Below, piece after piece: positions 47,664 through 56,257 of a stretch of DNA of 64,000 nt. The stretch covers positions 42,688 to 106,687 of the forward strand of contig NZ_JADEXQ010000007.1 of assembly GCF_015207035.1 (NCBI RefSeq), given 5' to 3'. A model generated the notes under the pieces. It searched no databases and was not told the origin of the DNA. It worked only from the letters and a program-made list of their open reading frames with translations. The DNA comes from Romeriopsis navalis LEGE 11480. Lineage in GTDB: Bacteria > Cyanobacteriota > Cyanobacteriia > Leptolyngbyales > Leptolyngbyaceae. Numbering within the stretch: the stretch's first letter is position 1; the number at the start of each line of letters is the position of its first letter. The translations under genes and the position numbers were made by a program.

Positions 47664-48857
47664 GTGCGGCATCGCTCGGATGATTCAAATACGTTGCTAA
47701 ATTCCGCTCGACTCCTATGTGACTTCCAGCAGGTAAACAAAATTGGTCAAAGCATCTCGGGTTGTTTTGACCCTGGAGTCATCGCGCATCGCGTGACCGA
47801 TGCGTTGGTGGAGCAGTTTGACTGTGCGTTTGCCCGGATGTGGTTGATTAATCCGGATCAGCGATCGCTAACGTTAGTCGCTTCTTCCGGGTTATATACG
47901 CATTTGAATGGGGCCTTTGCCCAGGTGCCGATGGGGGCTTATAAGGTGGGCAAGATTGCCCAAAATCGGGTGCCGTTTCTGAGTAACTGTTTACCGGATG
48001 AAACCTGGGTCAAGGATCGTGACTGGGCGATCGCCAATCGGATTCAAGGGTTTGCGGGCTATCCCTTGGTAGCGGGCGATCGCGTGGTTGGTGTGTTGGC
48101 GACGTTTAGCCACGAAACGATGGCCCCGGAATTTCTTGAGGTGCTGCAATTGTTATGTTTGACGGCGACGATCGGCCTCGATGCGGCAATTTATATCCAA
48201 CAATCACGCTTACTGACATCGTCGCCGGCCGCGATCACGACCTTATCCGATCAACTGGCGCGGATTTTGCAATCCACGCGGTTGATGTTAGTTGGGACGG
48301 AAATAACCCTAGAGTCGGCGACCGAGAACGTTTTGCGACGAGCGACGGAATTGTTGAATCAGCTGAACTGTGATTATTGTCGTCTGACCTATGGTCGTGA
48401 GCAAGTGGAACTTGAGGCGATTGTGGCAACGCCAAATTCGGCCCAGAATGAGGCTGTTCAGCAGGCCGAATTTCAAGCGCTGCAACTACTGGTGACTTAT
48501 TTAGGCGGAATGTTTCAGCTGCAGCCCGGTAGTCAGAATCGGGTCTTGGAAATCTTGTTGCAGATTCCGTATCAGGGGCAGTCGCTCCCCCCGTCCAAAC
48601 GGATGAAGCCAGTGATTGACAATTCCGTAGGGCAAGTGACGAAGCCTGATATTGCCCCGCCGCATCAACCCCTTTCGGAACGAGAGCAGGAAATTATGGG
48701 TCTGCTATCCCAGGGAATGCGCGATCGGCAAATTTCCAAACAGCTGCATATTAGTGAAAGCACCGTCAAGTTTCATATCAACAATACCCTAACGAAACTC
48801 CAAGCGAAGAATCGCTATCAAGCGCTCTACGAAGCAACTAAGCGTGATTGGATTTAA
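47664..48857 (+). CDS. GAF-domain LuxR-family transcription regulator
   Basis: A 397-residue protein. The N-terminal GAF domain (about residues 28-175) is followed by an undefined middle region and a C-terminal LuxR helix-turn-helix, LSEREQEIMGLLSQGMRDRQISKQLHISESTVKFHINN. It is a one-component regulator that could bind a small ligand or respond to a redox or light signal; no chromophore cysteine is obvious. The start GTG 47664 is used. Location inside the Nit1 locus and next to an NtcA box suggests it regulates that locus, which is inference. Confidence 0.9.
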   Translation: MRHRSDDSNTLLNSARLLCDFQQVNKIGQSISGCFDPGVIAHRVTDALVEQFDCAFARMWLINPDQRSLTLVASSGLYTHLNGAFAQVPMGAYKVGKIAQNRVPFLSNCLPDETWVKDRDWAIANRIQGFAGYPLVAGDRVVGVLATFSHETMAPEFLEVLQLLCLTATIGLDAAIYIQQSRLLTSSPAAITTLSDQLARILQSTRLMLVGTEITLESATENVLRRATELLNQLNCDYCRLTYGREQVELEAIVATPNSAQNEAVQQAEFQALQLLVTYLGGMFQLQPGSQNRVLEILLQIPYQGQSLPPSKRMKPVIDNSVGQVTKPDIAPPHQPLSEREQEIMGLLSQGMRDRQISKQLHISESTVKFHINNTLTKLQAKNRYQALYEATKRDWI

Positions 48858-48872
48858 GCGGAAATTCTAATT

Positions 48873-50993
48873 TTAGACGCGGGAACGTGGCTCATAGGTT
48901 TCAGCAAAACGTTTGCGCAGTAAATCATGTACGAAGCGATAGCGCCCACCGACCCGATAGACGAAGCGGTGGTTTTCTGCATGTTCAAGAAATCTTGCAT
49001 AGTTGAAGGGGCTTACGCCTGATCGATAGAAAATTATTCGGAGAGCAATATGTAAGAGTACAGCACCTAAACCGGTAATTAGCCCGGCAATCAGCCCGGC
49101 AATCAGCCCGTAAATCAATCCGAAAGTCAGCCCGCCAACTAGCACTATAGTCAGCGCGAAAACTAGCCCATTTCTCGTTGATTGTGTAATTCCTTGATTA
49201 GGAGATTTCCTTTTACTAATATCCACCTCTCTCAATTGCAGCCCGCCAATCAGCCCGAAAATCAATCCGCCAATCAGCCCGCCAATCAACCCATAAGTCA
49301 GCCCGAAAATCAATCCATAAGTCAATCCGAAAGTCAGCCCATAAGTCAGCCCGTAAATCAATCCGAAAATCAGCCCGCCAATCAGTCCGTAAGTCAATCC
49401 GAGGATTAGCATCCTGAAGAAATAACTCCAGGAAAAATTTAATAAATCTACTAGACGAATATCTTCCATCTCTGCGCTAAACAGCCAGGCAATCACCCCA
49501 GCGATCATGTTGATAGCCATCCCAAAAGCCATCCCAAAAGCCATCCCAAAAGCTATCCCAAAAGCTATCCCGTATATCAGTCCGTAAATAACTCTATAGA
49601 ATATTTGCTCTTGCTCAGTATCTAGCCAGGATGGTTGCAAGCGCTCGATCAAAAACTCTGTACTTCCGCTGGACTCTAATTTTTTGGCTAACCAACTCAA
49701 ATAATGGTGTGTGGTCGCAGGCGAGGGAGAGGATTGACAGCGGTGATAGGCTCCCTGATTATTTAAATCATTCAGTTGCTTATCGATGTAAGCATCCAGC
49801 AATTGATCAATACTATTAATCGGCTGTCCTTGGTATGTCACGACCAATATGAGTAGAAATAATGGTGAACGTGCGAGTCCTAACAGGTGAGGCTGAGTTT
49901 TTAGCACCTCTCCGAGAGCGGCACGATTTGACTTCAACAGGTACGCCTGAATCTGCTTATTGTGGAGTGGCTGTAAATAAATCGCGCCGTTTAGGCGCTG
50001 TAAGGACTCATTTCTAGCTTCTAAAGCCTCATATTCTTGACGACGGCAACATACAACTAATTGCAGGGGGTGCATATCCAGAAATGAATTGATCGAACGC
50101 ACACACTTAATCTGCTGTGCTTCTCGACGTTTTTCTATATCGGCGGTAGTGCTGGGAGCATCATCCAATCGTCGTAATTCATCTAACCCATCCAGCAGCG
50201 GCAACAACTGCTGCTTCTGTATCCACTGACGTGCAATTTCCTTGGGTACCTTATAATTGTCAAATAATTGAGCGATCAGCCAGTCATCAAACTCGATTTC
50301 ATCTGTCCATGCAGAAAGTTCAAAGATAACCGGGATAGGATATTCCGATGTTTCCTTGGCTTTGGTCAATAGTGCCTTAGCCAGCACCAGCAACTCATTC
50401 GTTTTGCCCGCTCCGGGTTCACCCAAAATCAACAATCGCCCCCGAATATCTTCTTGCTCAAAAAGCTCTAGGGTAGATTTAGTAGATTTATCGGCTCCCA
50501 CTGTTTCTGGTGTATCTGATCGCTTAAACGGTTGAAAAAGCCGATTGATAAACTGAGTTGGCGATCTGTCCGAGGTTTCCTCCGTTGGTAAGCTGCGATT
50601 TCCCACCCGCTGGCGCTGCTCTTCCCGCTGCAAATCAATCCGAATTTTGTAATGCAGAGACTTATCTAATCGGGTGACAACTTCTTCCAGTACCGCATCA
50701 ATTAATTGCCGTCGCAGTTTCTGCCGTTGCTCATCGCTAATTGCAGGCTTTTTCCGAAAGATGTACTTTTGGAAAAAACTGATGATCTTGTCCAGGTGTC
50801 CGGTTGATTCAGCAATCGGTTTTAAGATGAGTGCCACCACAGAAAAGGCAACCACGATGCCGATTACCGCCGGAGCATTCGTGGCCAGCCACTTTAAGGA
50901 TTCCGTCGTTCCTTGACTAATTGGATCAGTTTTTGTGGCATTACTAGCTTGCGCTAGCAGCCCTAAACACTTTATTTGCAGCCCGACCAGCAC
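48873..50993 (-). CDS. NACHT-domain NTPase with membrane-spanning glycine repeats
   Basis: A 706-residue STAND-type NTPase. An N-terminal membrane helix (about residues 41-58) and a basic linker lead to a NACHT module with Walker A GEPGAGKT (191-198), Walker B LLPLLDGLDEL (263-273) and sensor CCRRQEY. From about residue 469 come three hydrophobic blocks with Gly every fourth residue (GLIYGLTYGLTFGL style; 469-494, 531-584, 618-644), plausible oligomerising membrane helices. It ends RVGGRYRFVHDLLRKRFAE. GTG 50993 has a GAGG ribosome site six bases upstream; TTG 51005 is an alternative. Related NACHT proteins act in antiphage defence, but this role is inference here. Confidence 0.85.
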   Translation of the reverse strand: MLVGLQIKCLGLLAQASNATKTDPISQGTTESLKWLATNAPAVIGIVVAFSVVALILKPIAESTGHLDKIISFFQKYIFRKKPAISDEQRQKLRRQLIDAVLEEVVTRLDKSLHYKIRIDLQREEQRQRVGNRSLPTEETSDRSPTQFINRLFQPFKRSDTPETVGADKSTKSTLELFEQEDIRGRLLILGEPGAGKTNELLVLAKALLTKAKETSEYPIPVIFELSAWTDEIEFDDWLIAQLFDNYKVPKEIARQWIQKQQLLPLLDGLDELRRLDDAPSTTADIEKRREAQQIKCVRSINSFLDMHPLQLVVCCRRQEYEALEARNESLQRLNGAIYLQPLHNKQIQAYLLKSNRAALGEVLKTQPHLLGLARSPLFLLILVVTYQGQPINSIDQLLDAYIDKQLNDLNNQGAYHRCQSSPSPATTHHYLSWLAKKLESSGSTEFLIERLQPSWLDTEQEQIFYRVIYGLIYGIAFGIAFGMAFGMAFGMAINMIAGVIAWLFSAEMEDIRLVDLLNFSWSYFFRMLILGLTYGLIGGLIFGLIYGLTYGLTFGLTYGLIFGLTYGLIGGLIGGLIFGLIGGLQLREVDISKRKSPNQGITQSTRNGLVFALTIVLVGGLTFGLIYGLIAGLIAGLITGLGAVLLHIALRIIFYRSGVSPFNYARFLEHAENHRFVYRVGGRYRFVHDLLRKRFAETYEPRSRV

Positions 50994-51136
50994 ACTCCAC
51001 CTCAATCAATCACCAGAGGAAAATCACTCTTAGCATAGCGGTGATTTGCTTCGGTAAAGTGCTGTGTGTCGGATTATTTAGCTTCAACCAGTCTCAAAAT
51101 ACCCATTTGGCCAGATTGTTACTTTGAAGCATGAAT

Positions 51137-52423
51137 TTATGACCCGATCGCCATGGCATTGAACCGATATTCCGATCGTGAACTGCGACGATGTTTTGAT
51201 TGGATGTAATCGGCAACATATTGCACATCCCGCGCAATCCCGGAAAAGCGTCCTGACCCCCAGGTATGGAGCCAAGGTAAACCGACAAAATAAAGTCCTG
51301 AAACACTTGTAACGCCCCGATCATGCCCCGGATAACCCCGGCCATCAAACACGGGAATCTCCACCCAACTGAAATCCATGTCATAGCCGATCGACCAAAT
51401 CACCGTGGTAATATTCGCGGCCTGATAATCGAGGGTCAATGCCTGATCGGCTGGGGGTTCCCAAGCCGGTTTGTAGGGTGCTTCAGTGGGGGCATCAATT
51501 TGTTGTGTGGCGATGTACTCATCGATCGTTTGCTTGATGCTTTCGGCAACCGCATCGGCTTGGTCGAGATGCTGCTGAAGATTTGGCTGAAATTCGATCT
51601 GTTGGTTGTCGTGGATGGTTTGCAGGCGTCCGTGTAGTTGCATCCCCGCTAACGCAAAATGGCGCAGATCGATTTCCCGTCCACCACCGCGACCCGTGAC
51701 GTAGTGATTGGTTTTGTGCCGCACCTGCTCTTTCTGCGGATGCTCGTCTACGGTGATGTCGTAGTAGCCCAATTGATCGAGCCAATCCACAACATCTTTC
51801 CCCCGATAACGTCGGGGCGATCGCGGTGCACTGCCTACGGCTAAATGCACCTGCCGTCCTTCCAGATGTAAGTCCTCGGCAATTTGACAGCCGGACTGTC
51901 CAGTACCTACCACTAAGACCGCCCCTGCCGGTAGTGCCTGGGCATTTTTGTATTCGGAAGAATGGATTTGGTGCATGCTTTCTGGTAGGCGTTGGGCGAT
52001 CGTCGGAATCCGTGGACGGTGATAGCCCCCAGTCGCAACTACAATTTGATCGGCGGTGAATTCACCGCTGGAAGTCGTGATTTCAAAGACATCACTAATC
52101 GGATTTTTGGCCACACGCTCGACCGTCACCCCTTCGCGTACTGGTGGATTGAACTGCTGGGCATAGGATTCAATATATTGCACGATTTCATCGCGTTGCA
52201 TAAATCCATTCGTATCATCCCCAGCATAGTGATAGCCCGGCAGTTGGCATTGCCAATTCGGTGTGACCAAGCAAAAGGTATCCCAGCGTTTCGATCGCCA
52301 TGAATGGGCAATCTGGTGTTGCTCAAATACAAGGTGGTCAATTTGCCGTTGGCGGAGGCAATAACTGACTGATAATCCCGCTTGGCCGCCGCCAATGACA
52401 ATCACTGAATAGTGGCTACTCAT
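51137..52423 (-). CDS. MSMEG_0569 family FAD-dependent oxidoreductase
   Basis: A 428-residue flavoprotein with two dinucleotide motifs, VIGGGQAGLS and VVGTGQSGCQ, as in flavin-containing monooxygenases. The FAD-region features WDTFCLVTPNWQCQLPGYHY and the final WSIGYDMDFSWVEIPVFDGRG agree with the MSMEG_0569 family. It belongs to the Nit1 locus and is transcribed away from the main operon. The oxidation it performs is unknown. Confidence 0.9.
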   Translation of the reverse strand: MSSHYSVIVIGGGQAGLSVSYCLRQRQIDHLVFEQHQIAHSWRSKRWDTFCLVTPNWQCQLPGYHYAGDDTNGFMQRDEIVQYIESYAQQFNPPVREGVTVERVAKNPISDVFEITTSSGEFTADQIVVATGGYHRPRIPTIAQRLPESMHQIHSSEYKNAQALPAGAVLVVGTGQSGCQIAEDLHLEGRQVHLAVGSAPRSPRRYRGKDVVDWLDQLGYYDITVDEHPQKEQVRHKTNHYVTGRGGGREIDLRHFALAGMQLHGRLQTIHDNQQIEFQPNLQQHLDQADAVAESIKQTIDEYIATQQIDAPTEAPYKPAWEPPADQALTLDYQAANITTVIWSIGYDMDFSWVEIPVFDGRGYPGHDRGVTSVSGLYFVGLPWLHTWGSGRFSGIARDVQYVADYIQSKHRRSSRSEYRFNAMAIGS

Positions 52424-52688
52424 ATGCGAAAACTGCCCCGATATGTTGCAAAGGTTGTATTACTGGCCGTGTTGCTATGGCTGAACAATAATTGGGACAT
52501 CGATTGCAACTTGTTGTCTCTGCTACAGATCGTGGTTTAACGCGTTATGTTTAGCACTATTGTTAGCGATGAGTGGTAGTATATTCCGCATTTTACCTAG
52601 CACTTTCGACAGGTGATTTGGTGAAAATGTATCAGGCGACACGCATGATGCCTTGACGACTATCCTTTCTGTTAAATACGGTCGGTCG
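52424..52688. other. Left part of the divergent Nit1 promoter region
   Basis: This part of the 375-base gap between the MSMEG_0569 and MSMEG_0572 genes has no coding frame. I found no second NtcA box here. The leftward promoter for the flavoprotein gene is not obvious. Confidence 0.4.
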
Positions 52689-52730
52689 GTAGTGCTTGAT
52701 ACAGGTTCGATATGGTGGCAATTCTACTGT
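52689..52730 (+). promoter_or_regulatory. NtcA-activated promoter of the Nit1 operon
   Basis: GTAGTGCTTGATAC (52689-52702) is a GTA-N8-TAC NtcA site. Exactly 22 bases later stands TACTGT (52725-52730), a perfect TAN3T -10 element. This is the canonical class II NtcA promoter layout. Transcription would start near 52737, about 60 bases before the first gene. Confidence 0.85.
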
Positions 52731-52798
52731 TTGAGAGTGATCGATGCTAGCAATCTCACTGGCATTGACAGAATTATTCTCGTTAAGGATGTTAATTC

Positions 52799-53281
52799 AT
52801 GCCTGAAGTAACTGCTCCAGCTCATCAGACGGGCGATTTCTTTGTTGATTACGAAGAAAAGGTATTTCCCGATGTCCAAGCCGATCCTGGAGAAAAGGCC
52901 CTCGTAACGTTCCATACTGTGGCCTTTGAAGGGTCGATCGGCTTAGTCAATTTACTGCAAGCCACACGCTTGATTCGCAAAGGGTTTGAAACCTCAATTT
53001 TGCTATACGGCCCCGGTGTGACACTAGGTGTGCAGCGAGGTTTCCCCAAGATTGGCGATGAGGCTTTTCCCGGTCATATGGCCATGAATAAACAGTTGAT
53101 CAAAATCATGGAGGAAGGGGGCAAAATCTATGCCTGCCGGTTTGCGTTGCAAGCGCTGTATGGTCATGGTGAACCGTCGCTGATTCCAGGCATTCGACCG
53201 ATCAATCCCTTAGATGTGTTGGATATCGTTTTGATGCATCGTAAGGAGGGTGCCTTTATCCTGGATACCTGGACGACCTAA
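52799..53281 (+). CDS. MSMEG_0572/Sll0783 family nitrogen-starvation response protein
   Basis: A 160-residue soluble protein with a DsrE-like look ([53 protein letters not shown]). It is first in the Nit1 operon. The Synechocystis relative Sll0783 is induced by nitrogen starvation under NtcA and is needed for polyhydroxybutyrate accumulation. The biochemical role is not known. Cys-containing segment YACRF might be functional. Confidence 0.92.
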   Translation: MPEVTAPAHQTGDFFVDYEEKVFPDVQADPGEKALVTFHTVAFEGSIGLVNLLQATRLIRKGFETSILLYGPGVTLGVQRGFPKIGDEAFPGHMAMNKQLIKIMEEGGKIYACRFALQALYGHGEPSLIPGIRPINPLDVLDIVLMHRKEGAFILDTWTT

Positions 53282-53440
53282 GCCTGCTAATCTCACCGCA
53301 GCTTGTTTAAGTGCCTGCGCCGGTCTTGCCTCATTTCGTGATCCGCTCGATCGGCTTGGTTCTCTCCACTGTGCTGGTTTTCGTCGATTTGTCACCTGTT
53401 TCTCCCCATTGTTGACCGTTGTTTGGTCGGTCGTTGAATC

Positions 53441-54454
53441 ATGGATTATGCCAAAACCGTTCGCGCTGCCGCTGTGCAAATCAGTCCCGTTTTATTTAGC
53501 TGTGAGGGGACGACTGAAAAAGTCCTGGATGCCATTGCGACGGCAGCAAAAGCGGACGTGCAGCTGGTTGTTTTTCCCGAGACGTTTGTGCCTTACTATC
53601 CGTATTTTTCGTTTGTGCAGCCCCCTGTTTTGATGGGGAAGTCACATATGCAACTGTACGAGCAAGCAGTGACGGTGCCCGGTCCGGTGGTTGATGCGAT
53701 TAGCCAAGCAGCACGATCGGCGAGCATGGTGGTGGTCTTGGGGGTGAATGAGCGGGATGGTGGCTCACTCTATAACACGCAACTGATTTTCGATGCCGAT
53801 GGGACGTTGATGCTGAAGCGGCGTAAGACGACGCCCACGTACCATGAGCGCATGGTCTGGGGGCAGGGTGATGGTGCTGGCCTGACGGTGGTCGATACGG
53901 CTTGTGGACGCTTGGGTGCGTTGGCTTGTTGGGAACATTACAATCCGCTGGCCCGGTATGCTCTGATGGCGCAGTCCGAACAAATTCACTGTGGGCAGTT
54001 TCCGGGGTCAATGGTGGGCCAAATTTTTGCGGATCAGATGGAAGTAACCATGCGCCATCATGCACTGGAGGCCGGTTGTTTTGTGGTGAATTCGACGGGT
54101 TGGCTGACGCCGGAACAAAAACTGCAAATCACCTCCGATGAGCAATTACATCCCGTTTTGAGCCAGGGGTGCTATACCGCAATTATTAGTCCTGAGGGGG
54201 TGCCATTATGTGAGCCGATTACGGAGGGTGAAGGGATGGCGATCGCCGAACTCGACTTTTCCCTGATTACGAAACGTAAGCGCATGATGGATGCAATCGG
54301 TCATTATGCCCGTCCCGATTTATTGCAGTTGCAACTTAACCAGCAGCCTTGGTCCGTAATGCAGTTAACGACACCGGCCGCCGTTGCCGCTCCCGAGGTG
54401 ATGCCATTGACGGATTTGGAGCCAATCCCGCTCACCGATAAATTGCCGTTGTAA
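53441..54454 (+). CDS. Nit1-type nitrilase (Sll0784 family)
   Basis: A 337-residue nitrilase. The Glu-Lys-Cys catalytic triad is in [13 protein letters not shown] (Glu47), [21 protein letters not shown] (Lys129) and [16 protein letters not shown] (Cys163). It would hydrolyse a nitrile to a carboxylate and ammonia. The related bacterial Nit1C cluster is reported to support growth on cyanide as nitrogen source, so nitrile or cyanide assimilation during nitrogen limitation is a reasonable idea. It is second in the NtcA-driven operon. Confidence 0.95.
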   Translation: MDYAKTVRAAAVQISPVLFSCEGTTEKVLDAIATAAKADVQLVVFPETFVPYYPYFSFVQPPVLMGKSHMQLYEQAVTVPGPVVDAISQAARSASMVVVLGVNERDGGSLYNTQLIFDADGTLMLKRRKTTPTYHERMVWGQGDGAGLTVVDTACGRLGALACWEHYNPLARYALMAQSEQIHCGQFPGSMVGQIFADQMEVTMRHHALEAGCFVVNSTGWLTPEQKLQITSDEQLHPVLSQGCYTAIISPEGVPLCEPITEGEGMAIAELDFSLITKRKRMMDAIGHYARPDLLQLQLNQQPWSVMQLTTPAAVAAPEVMPLTDLEPIPLTDKLPL

Positions 54455-54571
54455 AGCAGCTTGTTGCAGTTGCTACTGGTCCCCTGCAATTGATGCGGCA
54501 AGGCTTAAGTCGCATTTCTGAGCGGCAATCTAATTCCTTGTTTTCTGTTTCCTTGTTGGTTTTACTACGTT

Positions 54572-55657
54572 ATGGATAAACAGCAGTTAATTACCGAGTT
54601 ACAGTCCCACGGATTGCGCATCATTGATCAATCGATTGGGGCATCGGGCCGTCGTGGTGGGGCCGGACCCTCTGATCACAAGGCCGTAACCGTCGATGGG
54701 ACAACCGTGATGGTGCCGATCTATACGGGGATGGCGAGTGAATCACCTTATTCGATTGAAGCGCCGTCAGCCAGTCATCAAGCGGTTGTCGCCAGCGCCA
54801 GCGAACCGGTCGCGACGATCACGTTTCCCCAACAACCCAAGTTTTACGACTGCGAAACGGCGGATGGCATTCCCTATAGTCATATCGCCCTCCTCCATAG
54901 CAAAGATGTTTTGGCGACAACGGTGTTGCAAACCTGTAAGCGTTATCGTGATGTGGATACGGTTTGTCAGTTTTGTGCGATCGAAAAATCCCTTGAAGCC
55001 GGACGGACCATCGCACGTAAGACGCCTGCCCAATTAGCAGAAGTGGCAGAGGCCGCAGTGCGGTTGGATGGCGTCAAGCATATGATTATGACCACCGGGA
55101 CGCCTCATACGAGCGATCGGGGGGCGGCGTATCTCACTGAATGTGCCAAGGCAATTAAGGCCAAGGTGGATTTGCCCATCCAAGCGCAGTGTGAACCACC
55201 GGATGATTTTAGCTGGTTTGAACGAATGAAACTGGCCGGAATTGATAGCCTAGGGATGCATCTGGAAGCCGTCGAGCCAGAAGTCCGGGCGCGAATTATG
55301 CCGGGTAAAGCAGAGGTGCCATTGTCGACTTATTTCCAAGCGTTTGAAGCGGCAGTAGCAGTGTTTGGTCGGGGGCAGGTGAGTACTTACTTGCTCGCGG
55401 GTTTAGGTGATCGTTTAGAGTCCTTGGTTGAGGTCTCAGATAAGTTGATTAACCTGGGGGTTTATCCCTTTGTGGTGCCCTTTGTCCCTATTTCGGATAC
55501 GCCATTAGCTCAGCATCCCGCACCCAGCAGTGAATTTATGTTTTCGCTGTATCAGCAGGTTGGGGATTTGCTTCAGCGATCGGGGATGTCATCGGCGGAT
55601 ATGCATGCCGGTTGTGGGAAATGTGGCGCTTGTTCGGCCTTGTCGACTTTTGAGTAG
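54572..55657 (+). CDS. MSMEG_0568/Sll0785 family radical SAM protein
   Basis: A 361-residue radical SAM-like enzyme. The three cluster cysteines are spaced C-x9-C-x2-C (TCKRYRDVDTVCQFC, Cys122, Cys132, Cys135), not the usual C-x3-C-x2-C. A barrel follows (HMIMTTGTPHT and LAGLGDRLESLVEVSDKL). The C-terminal segment HAGCGKCGACSAL has three more cysteines and could bind a second metal cluster. It belongs to the Nit1 operon. The chemistry is unknown. Confidence 0.92.
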   Translation: MDKQQLITELQSHGLRIIDQSIGASGRRGGAGPSDHKAVTVDGTTVMVPIYTGMASESPYSIEAPSASHQAVVASASEPVATITFPQQPKFYDCETADGIPYSHIALLHSKDVLATTVLQTCKRYRDVDTVCQFCAIEKSLEAGRTIARKTPAQLAEVAEAAVRLDGVKHMIMTTGTPHTSDRGAAYLTECAKAIKAKVDLPIQAQCEPPDDFSWFERMKLAGIDSLGMHLEAVEPEVRARIMPGKAEVPLSTYFQAFEAAVAVFGRGQVSTYLLAGLGDRLESLVEVSDKLINLGVYPFVVPFVPISDTPLAQHPAPSSEFMFSLYQQVGDLLQRSGMSSADMHAGCGKCGACSALSTFE

Positions 55658-55738
55658 GGCGATTTTGTGGGCTGAGTTGGGGATGTTGAAATCGTCAAAT
55701 ATGTTGTTGGGTTAATGCGAAAGGAGAGGCTAAAACCG

Positions 55739-56257
55739 ATGCAATCGAATCGTTACAGTTTTAAGTTGGCGTTGTCAGCGGCAGAAATTCAAGGCTACTT
55801 TGCCTTGCGACAAGCGATTTTCTGCGAAGAGCAGGGCGTTTTCCATGGCAGTGATGTGGATGAAATTGACGCAACGGCTTACCCGATTGTGGCGATCGAC
55901 CATGAGGCCGCGCCGGATCAGCAAGTTGTTGGGGTCGTCCGCATCTACGAAGAAACATCGCGCCATTGGTATGGTGGTCGGCTTGGTGTGCATCCTGACT
56001 ATCGCCGCGTCGGCCGGATTGGCAAAGGCTTAATCGATAAAGCGGTGACAACAGCTAATACCTGGGGCTGCGAGCAATTTCTGGCCACTGTGCAATTGCA
56101 AAATGTGCGGTTTTTCCAACGGCTACATTGGGATTCGCTTCAGGAACTGGATCTCCATGGGTTGCCGCATCATTTGATGCAAGCCGATTTAGCGTATTAT
56201 CCTCCCGGAAACGAAGTCCGACCGATCATTACTTGGGTTGAGCGGCAGGTGTCCTAG
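55739..56257 (+). CDS. MSMEG_0567/Sll0786 family GNAT N-acetyltransferase
   Basis: A 172-residue GNAT protein, with the family's FALRQAIFCEEQGVF opening and an acetyl-CoA loop region VVGVVRIYEE ... GGRLGVHPDYRRVGRIGKGL. ATG 55739 (MQSNRYSFKL) follows an AAGGAGAGG ribosome site by nine bases and is preferred over ATG 55715. Its stop TAG abuts the next ATG. In Mycobacterium the counterpart is a single longer protein joined to the next domain, while here it is two genes. Confidence 0.9.
   Translation: MQSNRYSFKLALSAAEIQGYFALRQAIFCEEQGVFHGSDVDEIDATAYPIVAIDHEAAPDQQVVGVVRIYEETSRHWYGGRLGVHPDYRRVGRIGKGLIDKAVTTANTWGCEQFLATVQLQNVRFFQRLHWDSLQELDLHGLPHHLMQADLAYYPPGNEVRPIITWVERQVS

Noticed and set aside
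49182..49409. Plus-strand open frame rich in Asn, Gln, Ser and Pro repeats
   Set aside because: It is the antisense of the NACHT glycine repeats; the period-12 DNA repeats create it. The minus-strand protein has real domain motifs.
49062..49600. Short repeated DNA units that could look like a CRISPR or minisatellite array
   Set aside because: The units are 12 bases, degenerate, without spacers, and fully explained by coding of four-residue glycine repeats.
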